Positions 49,801-61,056 of a stretch of DNA of 64,000 nucleotides are shown in pieces (position 1 is the first letter of the stretch; every line of letters starts with the position of its first letter). The position numbers were made by a program, and so were the translations under genes. This DNA comes from Allium sativum (Eukaryota; Streptophyta; Magnoliopsida; Asparagales; Amaryllidaceae), in NCBI GenBank assembly GCA_030737875.1, contig CM060912.1:455952310-456016309 (forward strand). Direction: 5' to 3'. The notes below the pieces were generated by a model that saw only the letters and a list, made by a program, of their open reading frames with translations, ran no database searches and was not told the origin of the DNA.

Positions 49801-52800
49801 CTTTTCAAATATGGAATTTTTCATCCCAATTCTTTCCAAATCATTTCTTATGATTTTACACCAATTACTGATATTTTTAATAATTTTATCAAGGCCCGTA
49901 CAGTCGATTTTCATAAACGGCCATCGAACTGCACTTACAACAACCTTTTTCAAATTTTATTTGGACATAATTCCAAATCCAACTGTTAGATTGCAAATCT
50001 CTTATATTCGTTAGAAAGCTCTTTTCGATACGAACCCAATTGTTTCGGTTTTAGGAGAATCCGACGGTCGGATCTCCCATAATATCCATTCGAAATCATT
50101 GTTCAAAATTCGCGAACTGCCGCAGCGCGATGCGTTCTATTCACGCCATTATATAATATATATAATATATATTTCGTCGATTTCCATTTAAAACGTATTT
50201 TATAAATCGTTTTAAATTCATTTTCAAAACGATTTCAACTTCATATTCAATTTCAAATCAAAATTGAATATCCCATGTCATTAATATATAAATGATAATA
50301 TTTTCAAAACGTTAGATTTTGAAATCAATTCCTTTTCGATATTCATTATTAAAATGAATAAAATCGATATAAATGTCGTTCACGTCAAAATAGCGTTAAT
50401 CTAATCAAAACGACTTTATATATTTATATATATATTCGTGTCCATCCCAAATCGGACATCAAAATCAGATTTTGATCCTTTTCTGAATATTATTTTAAAA
50501 TATTCGTTATTTTAAAATATTCATTATTTCTGAACTGGAATCAGACACAGTCAATTACCGTATAATGTTATTTATATGGATTTCGTACAACACATATGCA
50601 CAACAACAACTTGACACAACCAACCATCATCCAGAGTGCATTCTACACTGCATAAGCATTAAATATAAATATTTAACGCTTACAACAGCCTGTCAACCAA
50701 TCGATCGACATACAACTAAACAATTGGGATTAGTGTACGTCAAATATCATCCCAACACTCGTATGGGGTTTCAACCAACAAACACTGAATATTATTTGTA
50801 TAGTTGGGCGAAGTGTTAAATTTATCGTCCCAATCAATATCTGTCAAATGGGTGTACATAAACAAACTGTCTGATTTGTAAATGAATATTTATTTTATTC
50901 ATAACCACGTTAAAAAATATATTTTTAATGATAAAATATTTATTTGGTTCATTTACACAATAAAAATGATATTTTTTTATTGTTCGAACATATTTTAGAA
51001 AATTTTGGAGGTATAACGGCGCGATACTAGAACCGGGATAAGGTCTAGCCTTATTCCTCGCCCAATAATGGCTCGCGCAATACACAAACCAAATCATATC
51101 AATTCACAAACCAAATTCAACCAAATAATCCAATCAACCAAACCAAAAAATCAAACAAGTCGCCCATGGTTTGTGGACGACGGGGAGCAGTTCATATAGG
51201 CAGTTATAAAATAAATAACTGTATAAGAAAATATGGTCAAAAGTTCTCACCCATAAGCTAAACCAAACGCCGCGACTCTTCATATGTAGAAAACATTCGT
51301 CGTGCTCGCTTTTGTCGTTCTCCGCACTTGAATTCGCCTCTTTGGCTCTAGAAGTTGCACACGGCCTCCAATCTTCACCAAACCTTGTCACTAGCCTAAA
51401 CGCGCCATTCCGGACAACTTTTGCCTATGGGACTTTCTTCCAAAACTACACCAACTCACCAGAAATCGCGAAAAACAACAGCAGATCCGCTGACTTCGGA
51501 AGCATTTTTCGGACAGCTCCGAAACCCAAAACATGACTTCTATATGTCCAAATCGAAGAGAAAATCGTGCTCTACAACTTTGGTATAGTGGAGTTTTGGC
51601 TAGAAATGCACGGTTTGAGAGTTATTGAAGAAAGAAGTCCAGGGTGTTATTTGCAAAACAGGAAATTAGTAAAAAAGGGGATTTTGGTGATAGGGGGCCC
51701 ACGACCGAGGTTGGGTGGCTAGAGGGGGCGGCTAGACCTGACTGACGTGGGGGGCGGCTGAGGTGCGATGGTGGGGTCCATGGAGGCGGGTGGTGGTTGT
51801 TTTGGTTCAAGGGTTTTGCAAAACAAAGAGGGAAAGAGGAGGAGAGGGAGGAGAGGAGGAAGAGGAGGAGGTGGTGGTGGGGGAGGCCGACGGCTAGCGG
51901 AGGGGGAAGGGAGGGGTGCAGCTGTCATAGGTTTGGGAGAGAGGCCATTTTTATTAGAAAAAAGGAGGAAGGAGGAAGTGAGAAACAATGAAGAGAAAAA
52001 GGAAGTATAAGTGATTATATGCTAGTTTCTCGCGTATCGTCCGAATACAAATGATCTGAATGTCGCGAATTTCGGATACGGCATAGTAGACATAAAGACG
52101 GATCCAACGAAACAAGTTTCGTCGAATTCTGAGTTTGACCATCCATTAAAATTCACAAAGATGCTCAGATATTGTTCAAAAATGCGATTTTAGCACACCT
52201 TTTCTTCTTGCATGCTCACACGCTAACTCCAAAAATCAAGCCCTTTTGGATATAACCATTTTTAGAAGATACGAATCAAGAAAAAAAAGGGAATCGTATT
52301 CTGAGGTCGTATCAATAATGTTCCTTTGTAAAATGACCGCCCGTTTTACCCTGAACTGTTTTAGCTCGCACGACCACATACTAACTCCGTTCGACGTGCA
52401 TTTTGGAACTCAACAATGATTTGTCATTATGAATCTAGAAAAATTTATCTCGTCAAATTCTGAGCACATACGCAAATTTTCAATTTTTAAGGGCTATGTG
52501 TTGCTAACCGAAAACCCCATCCAATTCTCAATATTTCGGATCTCGGAATATATCAAAGCTTATACTTTTCGGAGTCGCAAACGGAATTTTGAACTCAATG
52601 GAAATGGTTTCGAGTCCAAATTCATTCGCATGCAAAATGTGACTTTTTGGGCTATATTTCTATAGTGACTATTCTGAATTTTCAAGTGGACATAACTTTT
52701 TATTCCCGCTATGAAATTTGGATTTTTCAGATTCGTATATTTTCAGACAGATTCAAATATTTCTAGTTTCACTAAAATCCTTTTTAATTTGAATCCTGTA

Positions 52801-53038
52801 CATTCATTTGAAATTTGAAATCGAATTTCCAAATCACCGCGCCATTTCCAATTCCTTTTGTAATTAAAATAAATATTTATATTCTAACTTCAATTTACAT
52901 AAAATTATACGTTCTAATTCTATACAAAATAAATTTCTAGTCATTATTATTTAAAATAAATCATTTTAATTATTCAAAATTCATTAAAATTGCCAAAATA
53001 AAAAATTTAAATTGGTTCTGATTTTCCGGGTTGTTACA
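46851..53038 (-). repeat. 3' LTR of the minus-strand LARD element, 6.2 kb
   Basis: On the minus strand it starts TGTAACAACCCGGAAAATC and ends GAAGTTCGGGTCATTTCT, with the same internal landmarks as the solo LTR in inverted order. The 50830-52300 part, including a GC-rich purine-strand stretch (51700-51930), is the least conserved with the solo LTR. Open frames in that stretch are low-complexity (Gly/Arg or Pro rich) and look fortuitous. Confidence 0.85.
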
Positions 53039-53051
53039 ATCTCCCCCACTT
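53039..53051 (-). other. LARD polypurine tract
   Basis: The minus strand reads AAGTGGGGGAGAT directly before the 3' LTR; the same bases end the internal region at 36471-36483. Confidence 0.85.
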
Positions 53052-54060
53052 AAAATCTTTTCGTCTTCGAAAAGGAACAGAGCTGAAAGTTGTTTAACTA
53101 ACCAACTCAACTTTCAGTTTGGCTTTCATTCTTTGACTTTTCAGTTTCTAGGAATTTTCAAATTTTTCAAAAATTTGGCTAACACCCTAAATTTTAGAAA
53201 AATTTCGCCATAACCTCCTTTGTACGGGGAGCACAAGGAAAAATCCCGAACCGCCGCACAAGCCCTCTCATCTCAAAAAGAAAAAGCCAAGTGGCTAGCC
53301 AATTAGCTCATAAAATCATCCAAACCCAGTAAGTTTGTAAACATGTACCTATTTGTTGGGCATACAATTTTATTCCTCTGCTCTAGCCTCCTTGCTATGA
53401 CCTATTCACACATATATATACATGCATGCATTTCCAAACAATTTGCAATTCAGTTCAATATTTTGATTAAAATTTGGCCTAATTCACCTTCCATTCACAT
53501 GTTGGTTTAAATGAATAATCATACAATACAAACATCAATCAATTAGTGAATTAACGTTTCAAATTCATAATTTTAACATGTATACAGAAAATCTTGTTTT
53601 TGATGCTAATTTACAACGATAGCTCTATCTAGTTTTGGTTCTCACACCAGCCTAATGGAAATATATAGATATCCCACCTTCGAAACTTGAACATAAACTC
53701 TGATGATGGTATACCGATCATCAGAATCATCTCCGGGCAACTAGAGTGTGATTCTATATCTACCCAGTATATTAAAACTTCGAATCTACGTTCATGATGC
53801 GTATATGCAAAATCTCATATAATCGATTTCTTAAATCAGTTTAAAATAAAATATCCAAATACATATAATATGGTTTAAATTTTCAAAACAAAATTTGTTT
53901 ATACTTTTATTTTTAAAAATAACACTCTTCAGACTCATTCTAGGATACTACTGATCCCACTCTCTAATGAGTTCTTCCCATTGGATATTACTAATCCAAT
54001 CTCTGATGAATTCTTTCGTTTGGTTCTAATGTATCTTGTTCTCGAGCTCTGTAAACCAAA

Positions 54061-54072
54061 GCTCTGATACCA
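54061..54072 (-). other. LARD primer-binding site, tRNA-iMet type
   Basis: The minus strand reads TGGTATCAGAGC, separated by three bases from the LTR end at 54076. Confidence 0.88.
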
Positions 54073-54283
54073 AAATGAAACGACCCGAACTACCCCGTAA
54101 TGGGAAGCCCGGATTGAATTGAGAACACGACAAATCAGAACACGAATAGAAGAACATTTCATTGTCTATTACAACAATGTACATCAGATTACAAGAATAT
54201 ATAGAGTATGAGCAAATAATATACATTTGATAAACATAAGAGATTTACACATTACAATGCAGCAGAAAATAATACTGTTAGAC

Positions 54284-54961
54284 CAAAATTTGTCTCTAAC
54301 ACCCAAATTGTTTGGATTTGTAGAGAATTATATCTGGAAAACGAGGAAAAAGCAGAAAACACGCAAAGTTTATAGTGGTTCGGCATTAATAAGCCTACAC
54401 CCACTTTATATGTCTTTGATTATACGTTGAATGCTAGTACAATCAAATATTTCGCTCAATCTCACTCTTACAATTATGATTCTCTCAGTAATTTCGAAGT
54501 AATTCTGATTAGGAATAATGACAGGACAACAATGGTGAAAGCAACACTAAGAACTACCAAAAGATCCTGAAAAATGCCAAGTACGGGGCTATATATAGCT
54601 GATATCTGCAATCGGTTCGTGATCACACATGGCACAAATACCGAGAATCTCATACTGCTTCGTGGCACGATGGAGAAATAGTCAATATGGCTGTTACGGA
54701 CAGGTGTCGTTAGACCCTGCATTTGCGGGTCGTGGTAGACTTAGTCTTACCCTTCATATTTTGGCTTCTGGGATTGGATCTTGGAGAACTGGCTTAGACG
54801 GGTCAGGTCGCGGTAAGGCACCATGAGCGGGGTCGTGGTAGTAGTTCCACGAGACGAGGACAACAGGGTGGCAATGAACGGATCTGGTGGGCTCTAGGAG
54901 CGAGACTTCGTATTGGACTTGTGTATGAGGCTTGGTGGCTTAGTCAAAAAGCTAGCCAACA
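54284..54961 (-). repeat. 3' LTR of the Tat-lineage element, 678 bp
   Basis: The plus strand starts TGTTAGACC and ends GCTAGCCAACA, so the ends are TG...CA on either strand with a short inverted terminal match. The inner edge abuts a polypurine tract and the outer edge abuts interrupted LARD LTR. Contains a TATA-like box (54589-54599). The partner 5' LTR is outside the window. Confidence 0.85.
54589..54599 (-). promoter_or_regulatory. Probable TATA box of the Tat LTR
   Basis: GCTATATATAG in the middle of the LTR; in the minus direction it would start the retrotransposon transcript. The box is nearly palindromic, so its direction is inferred from the element. Confidence 0.5.
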
Positions 54962-54978
54962 TTTTGCCCCCTCGAAGT
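54962..54978 (-). other. Tat polypurine tract
   Basis: The minus strand reads ACTTCGAGGGGGCAAAA, directly before the LTR start TGTTGGCTAGC. Confidence 0.85.
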
Positions 54979-55429
54979 ATGTTTTATCGGGGATGGAACA
55001 TGCTTCGAAGATTCTGAATGGACCTTTTCACGAAACAATATGAATCAATAGTCACATCCATTTATAGCGTCGCACTATTTCAAATGGTTACACCTCTTGA
55101 GGAGTATAAATATTAGATTAATCCTTCAATCACTTCTTTATTCGTTGGATGATTCCCATCTCTTAAACTTCCAGAAAATATTGCGATCATTTAGTCGAGT
55201 AATTTTTTAGATCTTTACAAGTATTTCCATTTTTCTTATTTCACGATTATTCTCGAGTCTGGGCCTTTGGAATTCCACACGGTTCATGACCGGGGTGCGT
55301 GCCATGGACCAATCATGTGAGAGGACCGCCATCTAAGTTTCGATGCGCCTTCACGAAAAATTGTGGCCCGTGGATCTTCGTGGGCTGAGTCGCGACAAGA
55401 AGGGGAAGACCAAGAGTCACGTCGATGGC

Positions 55430-55438
55430 TATATAAGC
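55430..55438 (+). promoter_or_regulatory. Probable TATA box of the antisense gene
   Basis: CTATATAAG on the plus strand, followed about 30 bp later by a pyrimidine-rich stretch (CTCCTTCTCC) typical of a plant transcription start. It lies about 960 bp upstream of the first ATG of the antisense gene. A splice-donor-like AGGTAGTA at 55556-55563 and an acceptor CACCAACACAG ending at 56394 suggest that most of the space is a 5' leader intron. Confidence 0.5.
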
Positions 55439-55949
55439 TGGGCCATCTCATCCGCTCCCCTCCTTCTCCTTTTTACACTACAGCCGCCCCTTTTCTTTAC
55501 AAACCCTAAATCATGATTTCCCTTATACTTTCAAGATTATCCAACCACTTCAAATAGGTAGTAATTCGAATCCGATTTATCTTATCCTTTTTTAGCATGA
55601 CTTAAATCTGGTTTTTGGTGGGTTTTCCGCCTCCGTGAGTTGTAAGCGTGCCGCTAGCGTTGTCGCCGGAGTTGGACATTGGTGGTGAGAATCATCGCCC
55701 TCAGGTTCCAGGTCGAGATGTGGTTGGTTTTGATTCAGAAGAAAGGTGCGGTCTTTAGGTAGAAGAAAAGGGTGTATGAGGAGGAAGACGAGTTTGAGCA
55801 TGCCGAATCGTGGATGAGATGATGACTTGGTTCGTGGCAACAGTGAGATGGAGGGACCAAAGAGGAAGTTGTAGTGTTGTTCTGGACAACAGATCGGGTT
55901 GTAGTGTTAGGGGAGCATCAGTTCGTGGAAATAGGAAGTAAAGTGGATC

Positions 55950-55980
55950 GGGGGGGGGGGGAGGGGGAAGGGGAGGGGGG
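55950..55980 (+). other. G-run tract with G-quadruplex potential
   Basis: Runs of 12, 5, 4 and 6 G separated by one or two A. It lies in the presumed leader intron of the antisense gene and could fold as a G-quadruplex, or act as a purine-tract priming site on the plus strand. It also makes a spurious proline-rich frame on the minus strand. Confidence 0.7.
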
Positions 55981-56396
55981 TCTGTCACGATCCGTTCAAG
56001 TAAAGCAGAATGAGTCAAAAGCTTAAGTGTCCCAATATCCGATGCCTTTCCATGAGCTGATGCTTCCCCACGAACCAGGACTTGCTTCACGAGCCAATGA
56101 TGTATCATGAGACAAATCCCGTCTCACGAGCCAGCTTGACCAACGATCCGATATACATGTTGAGTAGAAAATACAATGTAATTCTGATACACTAATTGAC
56201 AGTTAGGTTAGAGCCTTCAACATGAACCTTTTGAACTCGAGAATAGCATAACTCATCAGTAGATCATAGCCAATATCCCGCATTTCTGATTAATTCATGC
56301 TTTTCTTAATGTATGCACATGCACATACTTGCACTTACACACACAGGGAACAGGTAACTATGTTCTAACTTCTCATGTTTACTCACCAACACAGCT

Positions 56397-57827
56397 ATGT
56401 TTGATAAACGATCACCCGAAATATCAGAGAAATATACAGAATCAGAGTCATCGAAGCATTATGATCCCGATGCGCTTCCCAAAGATTCAGATTAGGAGAA
56501 TTTCGGCCCCAATTACGAAACAGATATCGATATAGAGTCAACGACTTCTGAAAGTACATCTCTTGAAGATGAGGATGAATGAGCTCCTGACGAAATCCCA
56601 GGTGTTGAGGAAGTGAAGAGGGAGAAACTCAGTGATAGTCTAGCCTCCCAATTGGATGACGTAAAACTCAAGAAAATATATTTAAGACCTGGGATCCCTT
56701 GGGATGTGAAAACTCCAGAAGATGGGGATAGGCCTCATTCTGCCCTAGAAGGGTACATGACTATTAGCCAGCTCATATGCTAGATAGGCGCTATTCCTCC
56801 ATTTCCTCCAATTGTAACTGATCTTTTAAGACGACTACACATTGCCCCAATGCAACTCCATCCTAATTCTTACGCAGCTTTGTATACCATGTACATTGCA
56901 TATGAGGAAATTCTACAGACCGAGCTCACTTTCAAGGATTTGAAATTCTTTTACCATTTCAAACACCGTTCTACAGGGACCCCAATTTTTTCTTTCTTCG
57001 AATCAATTGCCGGCAGAAAGTTTTTATCAGATGGCCATAGCAACATAGGGGATACCAAAGCTGATTGGTTTTACATTAAGCATCAGGTCGAATGTGCAAG
57101 GAAGTGGCTACAAGCAAGTATGTTTTAAAAATTTTGACTTATGCTCCGACTGCATAATTGGAGTGCTAATGTATCCCTTTATTCTGTGCAGATCACAATT
57201 TTGTGAAGACAGAAGGTTCGGTGTATGAAGACCGATTGTCCCGCTTCCTCAAAAGTAAATCAGACTTCTTAAGAATCAAGAAGTGTATCACCGACGAGAA
57301 TCTTCACAAACACTATCTTCTGAATATAAAATTTGGGCTTGGCGCATGTGACAAGCCTTACAAGTATGTGTCCCCCACTGAGGGAGATGGAACCTCAGGG
57401 GCAACGAAGACAACTGAACTCCGTAAGAGTCCCTCATCGATGATCGATCAGGATGAGTAGGATTTAAATGTACATAAAGGAGGTAACATCCGAGCTGATG
57501 AGCCAAAGGAAGTCCCTGCCTCTAAGGGACAGTCTCCCTCAAGGACTCCACCACCACCTGAGCCTGTTGTTCACGATGAACTAACAGAGGAGCAGATATT
57601 TGGAGAATTAAGCAAGATTCCCCAACCAAATGACATTTACACACAAGAAGACTTCGAAGGGGAACCATTCTTTCCTATCTCTGAGGAAGTGAATGTTCCA
57701 GTCGGGGAAAAAGAAACCACACAGACGAGCCAGACTCTGGGCCTTGGTCTGCTAAGGGGGATTACATGGGATGCACAAATCACATGCACCATTCGTCACA
57801 ACACTTTTACACCATCGGTGTTCCTGG

Positions 57828-57870
<43 letters not shown>

Positions 57871-60034
57871 GTGTTTCCCTTGTAGGGGAGATGCCTCGTA
57901 AACAATCCTATTCTTATCGTTCTCTCCGAGCGAGCACACCGAGCTCCTTTTCGATCCAGAGCATGTTCGCAGTGATAGTCGGGGGAGAGATAGTCATCGA
58001 CCCCGTGATTCTTATCAATCTCACTCTACATCAAAGCAAGACCCTAGGAAGCCCCACAGTCGTCCAGTGCCATGGTCGGAGGGTAAGCAACTTCCTAAAG
58101 ACTTGACCCCTCCGAAAAATACACCCTCTTATAGCAAGTCTTTCAAGAAACACCATGAGCTGAAAGATAAAAACAAAGACCTGAACAAGGATTTAGAAAA
58201 GGAGAAAATATCTATTGTCCCCTCTAGTCAGTGTGATTTGGATACTACCGCTGCACAGGATGTCGTCTACACCACTGATAATCTGGTCAAGCTGGAGCGT
58301 TTGCGGAAGCAGTTTCCTGACATCTTCTCCGAAAGGATGATGTTTGTTCAAGATCTTGAACTGGTTCCCGAGGAATGGGATACAGAGGTCATAGGGCAAG
58401 TGAGTCGTGTGGCCAAACAATATAGGGCGATGAAGAAGCATGCCACCACTCTTTCTGCTGCCATCCATCACCTAGAAACGGAAGCAGCCAGAACCAGAGT
58501 GAAGATTGACAATGTGGCTAGGGCCAGGAGCAAAATCGAGAAAGAACTAGCGGATGCACAAGCTCAACTCGCTTTAGCTCAGCGGGATGCGGGAAATTAC
58601 AAATCGGAGCTGGAAAGCGCCAGGAAGCGCTTCCACATTGAGCTCGACTCAACCAGCCAAGAGCGTGTAGCTTTGAAAAAGGAAATAGAGGACCATAGAA
58701 CGAACAACGCTGATATAAAGACGGCACAGGACTGTTTTGCTATTGAGAAGGCTGCTTGGGAAAAAGAGAAAGCGAGCTTTAAAGACAGCCTTGCTCTCAT
58801 TGAAAAAGAGAAAGCAGTTTTGAATGATCAACTTGTTCACGCTGAAGAGCGTGCGACTCTTGCTGAAAGTAATGCCAACAATGCTCTTAAATCGGCCTTC
58901 GCCACTGCTGAAAAACTTGCTACAACTGAAAAAGAGATAGAAAGTTTCGATGAACTGCTATTCGACTTCTTTGGTCAAGTTATTAAGACACGAGACATCT
59001 CTTGGATTGAGAACTATCACGTCACTTTGGCCAATGTATGAGATACGATCGTTGAGGGCGAGAAGCAGCGATTGAAAATCGAGGAGATTGATGAAAACCA
59101 GCTTATACAGACCTTTCTCAAAGGTAAAGAGCCTGAGGCTTTGGAGAAGGATAGATGCCTGATTCAAGAAGAAATTGAGAAGGAGAAAACTAAGCTCAAT
59201 GGCAAGGATAAAATCGACGAAGGCTCGAGCTCGGCGGTGGAACCCAAGACCTCCGAAATTGAGGAATATAATCCCGATGATACGTTGATCCCCTTGGTTC
59301 CAACCCTTCCAGTTGTCGGAGTTGCTGTTGCAAGTTTGGGCGAGGAGTCGGCTGAAGGTATCTCCATACTCTCTCCACAGTTTGTCAAAGCAATTGTGAC
59401 TTGTCGTCGTCTTGCAGAACAATCAAGTGAGAAGACTACACTCTCTCCTGAACTAATAACATTTGCTTCTCGTGATATAAGTGGCAAACCAGCCGAAAAG
59501 GATGCGGAAGAGAAAAACGAGGTTGAACAAGTTAGTGTCCCATCAGGTGCTGGTGCTGGAGTTCCTGAGATTCCAAAGCAGATTGAGGGCACAACAAATG
59601 AGAAGGTCATTTTGGCACCAAGCACTTATGTTCCCAAGGATGCTGAGATCATTGATGCCTTGAAGGATATGGATGGTGATCATGGAGATGATGAGGAAGA
59701 GGTCACCATCACAAGGGAGACCAAGGATAATGACCAGGAGACCCTGGCTGACATGCATGCTAAGAAGGAGAAACAGTTGGCTTTAAAAAGGGAGGAACAA
59801 GTGCCTCTATATATGCCCCCCATCTCATAGGTTGATCCCAAAACTGGGCTGGTTATAAAGTTCTCCTCCAGATCAATAACTTCACAGCTTGCATCACAGC
59901 CTTCCAATATTCCACAGGATCCTCCTACTGATAAGAGGAAGAGGAAAAAGGGAGACCGATCTGATATTGACAAGGAGGAGTTGGAAAATTAGAAGAAGGA
60001 GAAGAAGTCACAATCATCCTCCAAGCATAAGTAG
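56397..60034 (+). pseudogene. Antisense gene of the Tat element, with gypsy-type transposon domain (PF04195-like) and coiled coil, broken
   Basis: It reads opposite to pol. Exon 1 (56397-57117) starts at an ATG just after an acceptor-like CACAG, has an acidic Ser/Glu-rich region, then a conserved domain containing LHPNSYAALYTMY, FYHFKH and GRKFLSDG, which I recognise as the plant putative gypsy type transposon domain (PF04195). A 74-bp GT-AG intron (57118-57191) keeps the frame into exon 2 (57192 to about 57775). A (AT)n intron follows; the last exon (about 57900-60034) encodes a long charged coiled coil (58250-59000), an acidic middle and a Lys/Arg-rich tail (KRKRKKG). In-frame stops: 56493, 56580, 56781, 57458, 59039, 59828, 59990. 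Such proteins are known from Tat elements; function is unproven. The reading frame is otherwise well kept, so decay is mostly by point changes. Confidence 0.8.
57833..57869. repeat. AT microsatellite in an intron of the antisense gene
   Basis: About 18 AT units between exon 2 and the last exon; CCTTGTAG (57877-57884) just downstream is a likely acceptor, though TAA at 57899 then interrupts the frame used downstream. Confidence 0.85.
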
Positions 60035-60480
60035 GATGTATTTGTTAGTCCTTTTTTTGCTTTTAGGCTTTCCATTGGCCAAGAAATGTAGTCATGAGAA
60101 TGGCCCTCACTTTTGTTAGCCTTGTCCTGTAAACCTGCATTTGGGTAAATGAAAATTTGTTTCTTTTGCATCATTGCGTACCTACAAGTTTAACTTTTCA
60201 CACTTAGTCACAAACGTTTAGATCATAACTAAGTTAAAATCGAACCATAAGTCGTTTTAGCAGTAAAATGTTTTAAAATTTCTATACTGCACAAATGTGT
60301 GTATATATATGCCCCCAATTAAACATGACATGATGCCTGGCCAGGGCTTATTGAGGATTGATTAGAGTTATATGTATGCTACCCCTATTCCCGGAAATGA
60401 GGAGTTCAGGCTCCACGTTTTGTTCCTGTTCCCAGTAGTGTGATGGAATAGGAGCCATTTTTGGCGGCATATGTCACTGT

Positions 60481-60701
60481 GCCTTTATACTCTCCCGATC
60501 CTTCAGCAGGGTAAAATTCCTTGTGGTGCTAAGTGCCTAGCACCTTTATACTCTCCCGATCCTTCGGCGGGCTAGAGTTCAAGCTCGGTTCTTTATCTGC
60601 TTACCGATCCTTCAGCAGGGCAGGAGTGTTGTCAAGGCGGTTTTTATCATGGAGCAACTTCATCCCTTGCGGATGTCACCTTCGCGTCCTTTATACTCTC
60701 T
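60481..60701. repeat. Short tandem repeats, three to four degenerate copies
   Basis: CTTTATACTCTCCCGATCCT followed by TCAGCAGGG or TCGGCGGG occurs at 60483 and 60544; CCGATCCTTCAGCAGGG recurs at 60604 and CCTTTATACTCTC at 60689. Periods are about 50-60 bp. Variable tandem repeats in the 3' region are typical of Tat-lineage elements and have been proposed as seeds of satellites. Confidence 0.75.
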
Positions 60702-60925
60702 CTTGGATCTTGAGAGTTAGAGTGTGGATGATAGTGTGATCTACTTTGTTGCATCTTTGGAACTTTAGTTGTTGTTCACCTTCCAATCTGATAGAAGACA
60801 CTTTGAATTAGGTGTTTTGAGATTGTGGCATAGTTTATAGCAAATCTCAAAATGATAACGATTCATGTTAATTAAAATAAAAGAATAGATAAGTAATGGT
60901 GCAATAAAGGTAAATGACACACTAT

Positions 60926-60970
60926 GTTTTATAGTTGTTCGGTCGAATCATGACCTACGTCCACTTTATA
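60926..60970. other. Internal segment resembling part of the Tat LTR
   Basis: TTTATAGTTGTTCGG, then GACCTACGTCCACTTTATA, parallels TTTATAGTGGTTCGG, then GCCTACACCCACTTTATA at 54369-54410 in the LTR, in the same orientation. It may be a duplicated LTR fragment or an RNA-processing signal used twice. Confidence 0.55.
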
Positions 60971-61056
60971 ATCTTTTGCTCAAGTAACCAGACTATTCTA
61001 GGCAAGTCATGCCTTTCTACATGGTCCTAAAAACAAAAGAATAAAACTGACAATTT

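Larger units (their letters stand above)
46851..54283 (-). mobile_element. LARD-like non-autonomous LTR retrotransposon, minus strand, 5' LTR interrupted
   Basis: Read on the minus strand: 5' LTR (54076 upward, 208 bp seen before interruption), three bases, tRNA-iMet primer-binding site (54072-54061), an internal region without gag or pol, polypurine tract (53051-53039), then a complete 3' LTR (53038 to 46851, 6188 bp). The internal region is only 1037 bp, so each LTR is six times longer than the interior. The same internal region occurs at 35450-36483, so its small size is a family trait, not a local deletion. Replication would need proteins from another element. The outer left end reads AGAAATGACC where others have TGAAACGACC. 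At 54284 the 5' LTR is cut by an inserted Tat element, so its remaining part should lie beyond the window. Confidence 0.85.
54979..56396 (+). other. Promoter and leader region of the antisense gene
   Basis: No conserved protein on either strand. It holds the TATA box at 55430, a putative leader intron and the G-run tract. Frames on the minus strand at 55592-56108 are low-complexity and lack retroelement motifs. Confidence 0.5.
60035..61056 (-). other. Region between the antisense gene and integrase, with tandem repeats
   Basis: Holds the 3' region of the antisense gene, a tandem-repeat block (60481-60701) and a short LTR-like segment (60926-60970). I recognise no coding sequence. Confidence 0.6.

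Noticed and set aside
51622..51991. Pro- or Gly/Arg-rich frames as a cell-wall or RNA-binding protein
   Set aside because: They come from a purine-biased stretch inside the LARD LTR, overlap on both strands and have no further coding context.
58193..59625. Minus-strand frames of 92-154 codons across 58193-59625
   Set aside because: They are shadows of the coiled-coil part of the plus-strand antisense gene, whose codon pattern and domain order are coherent.
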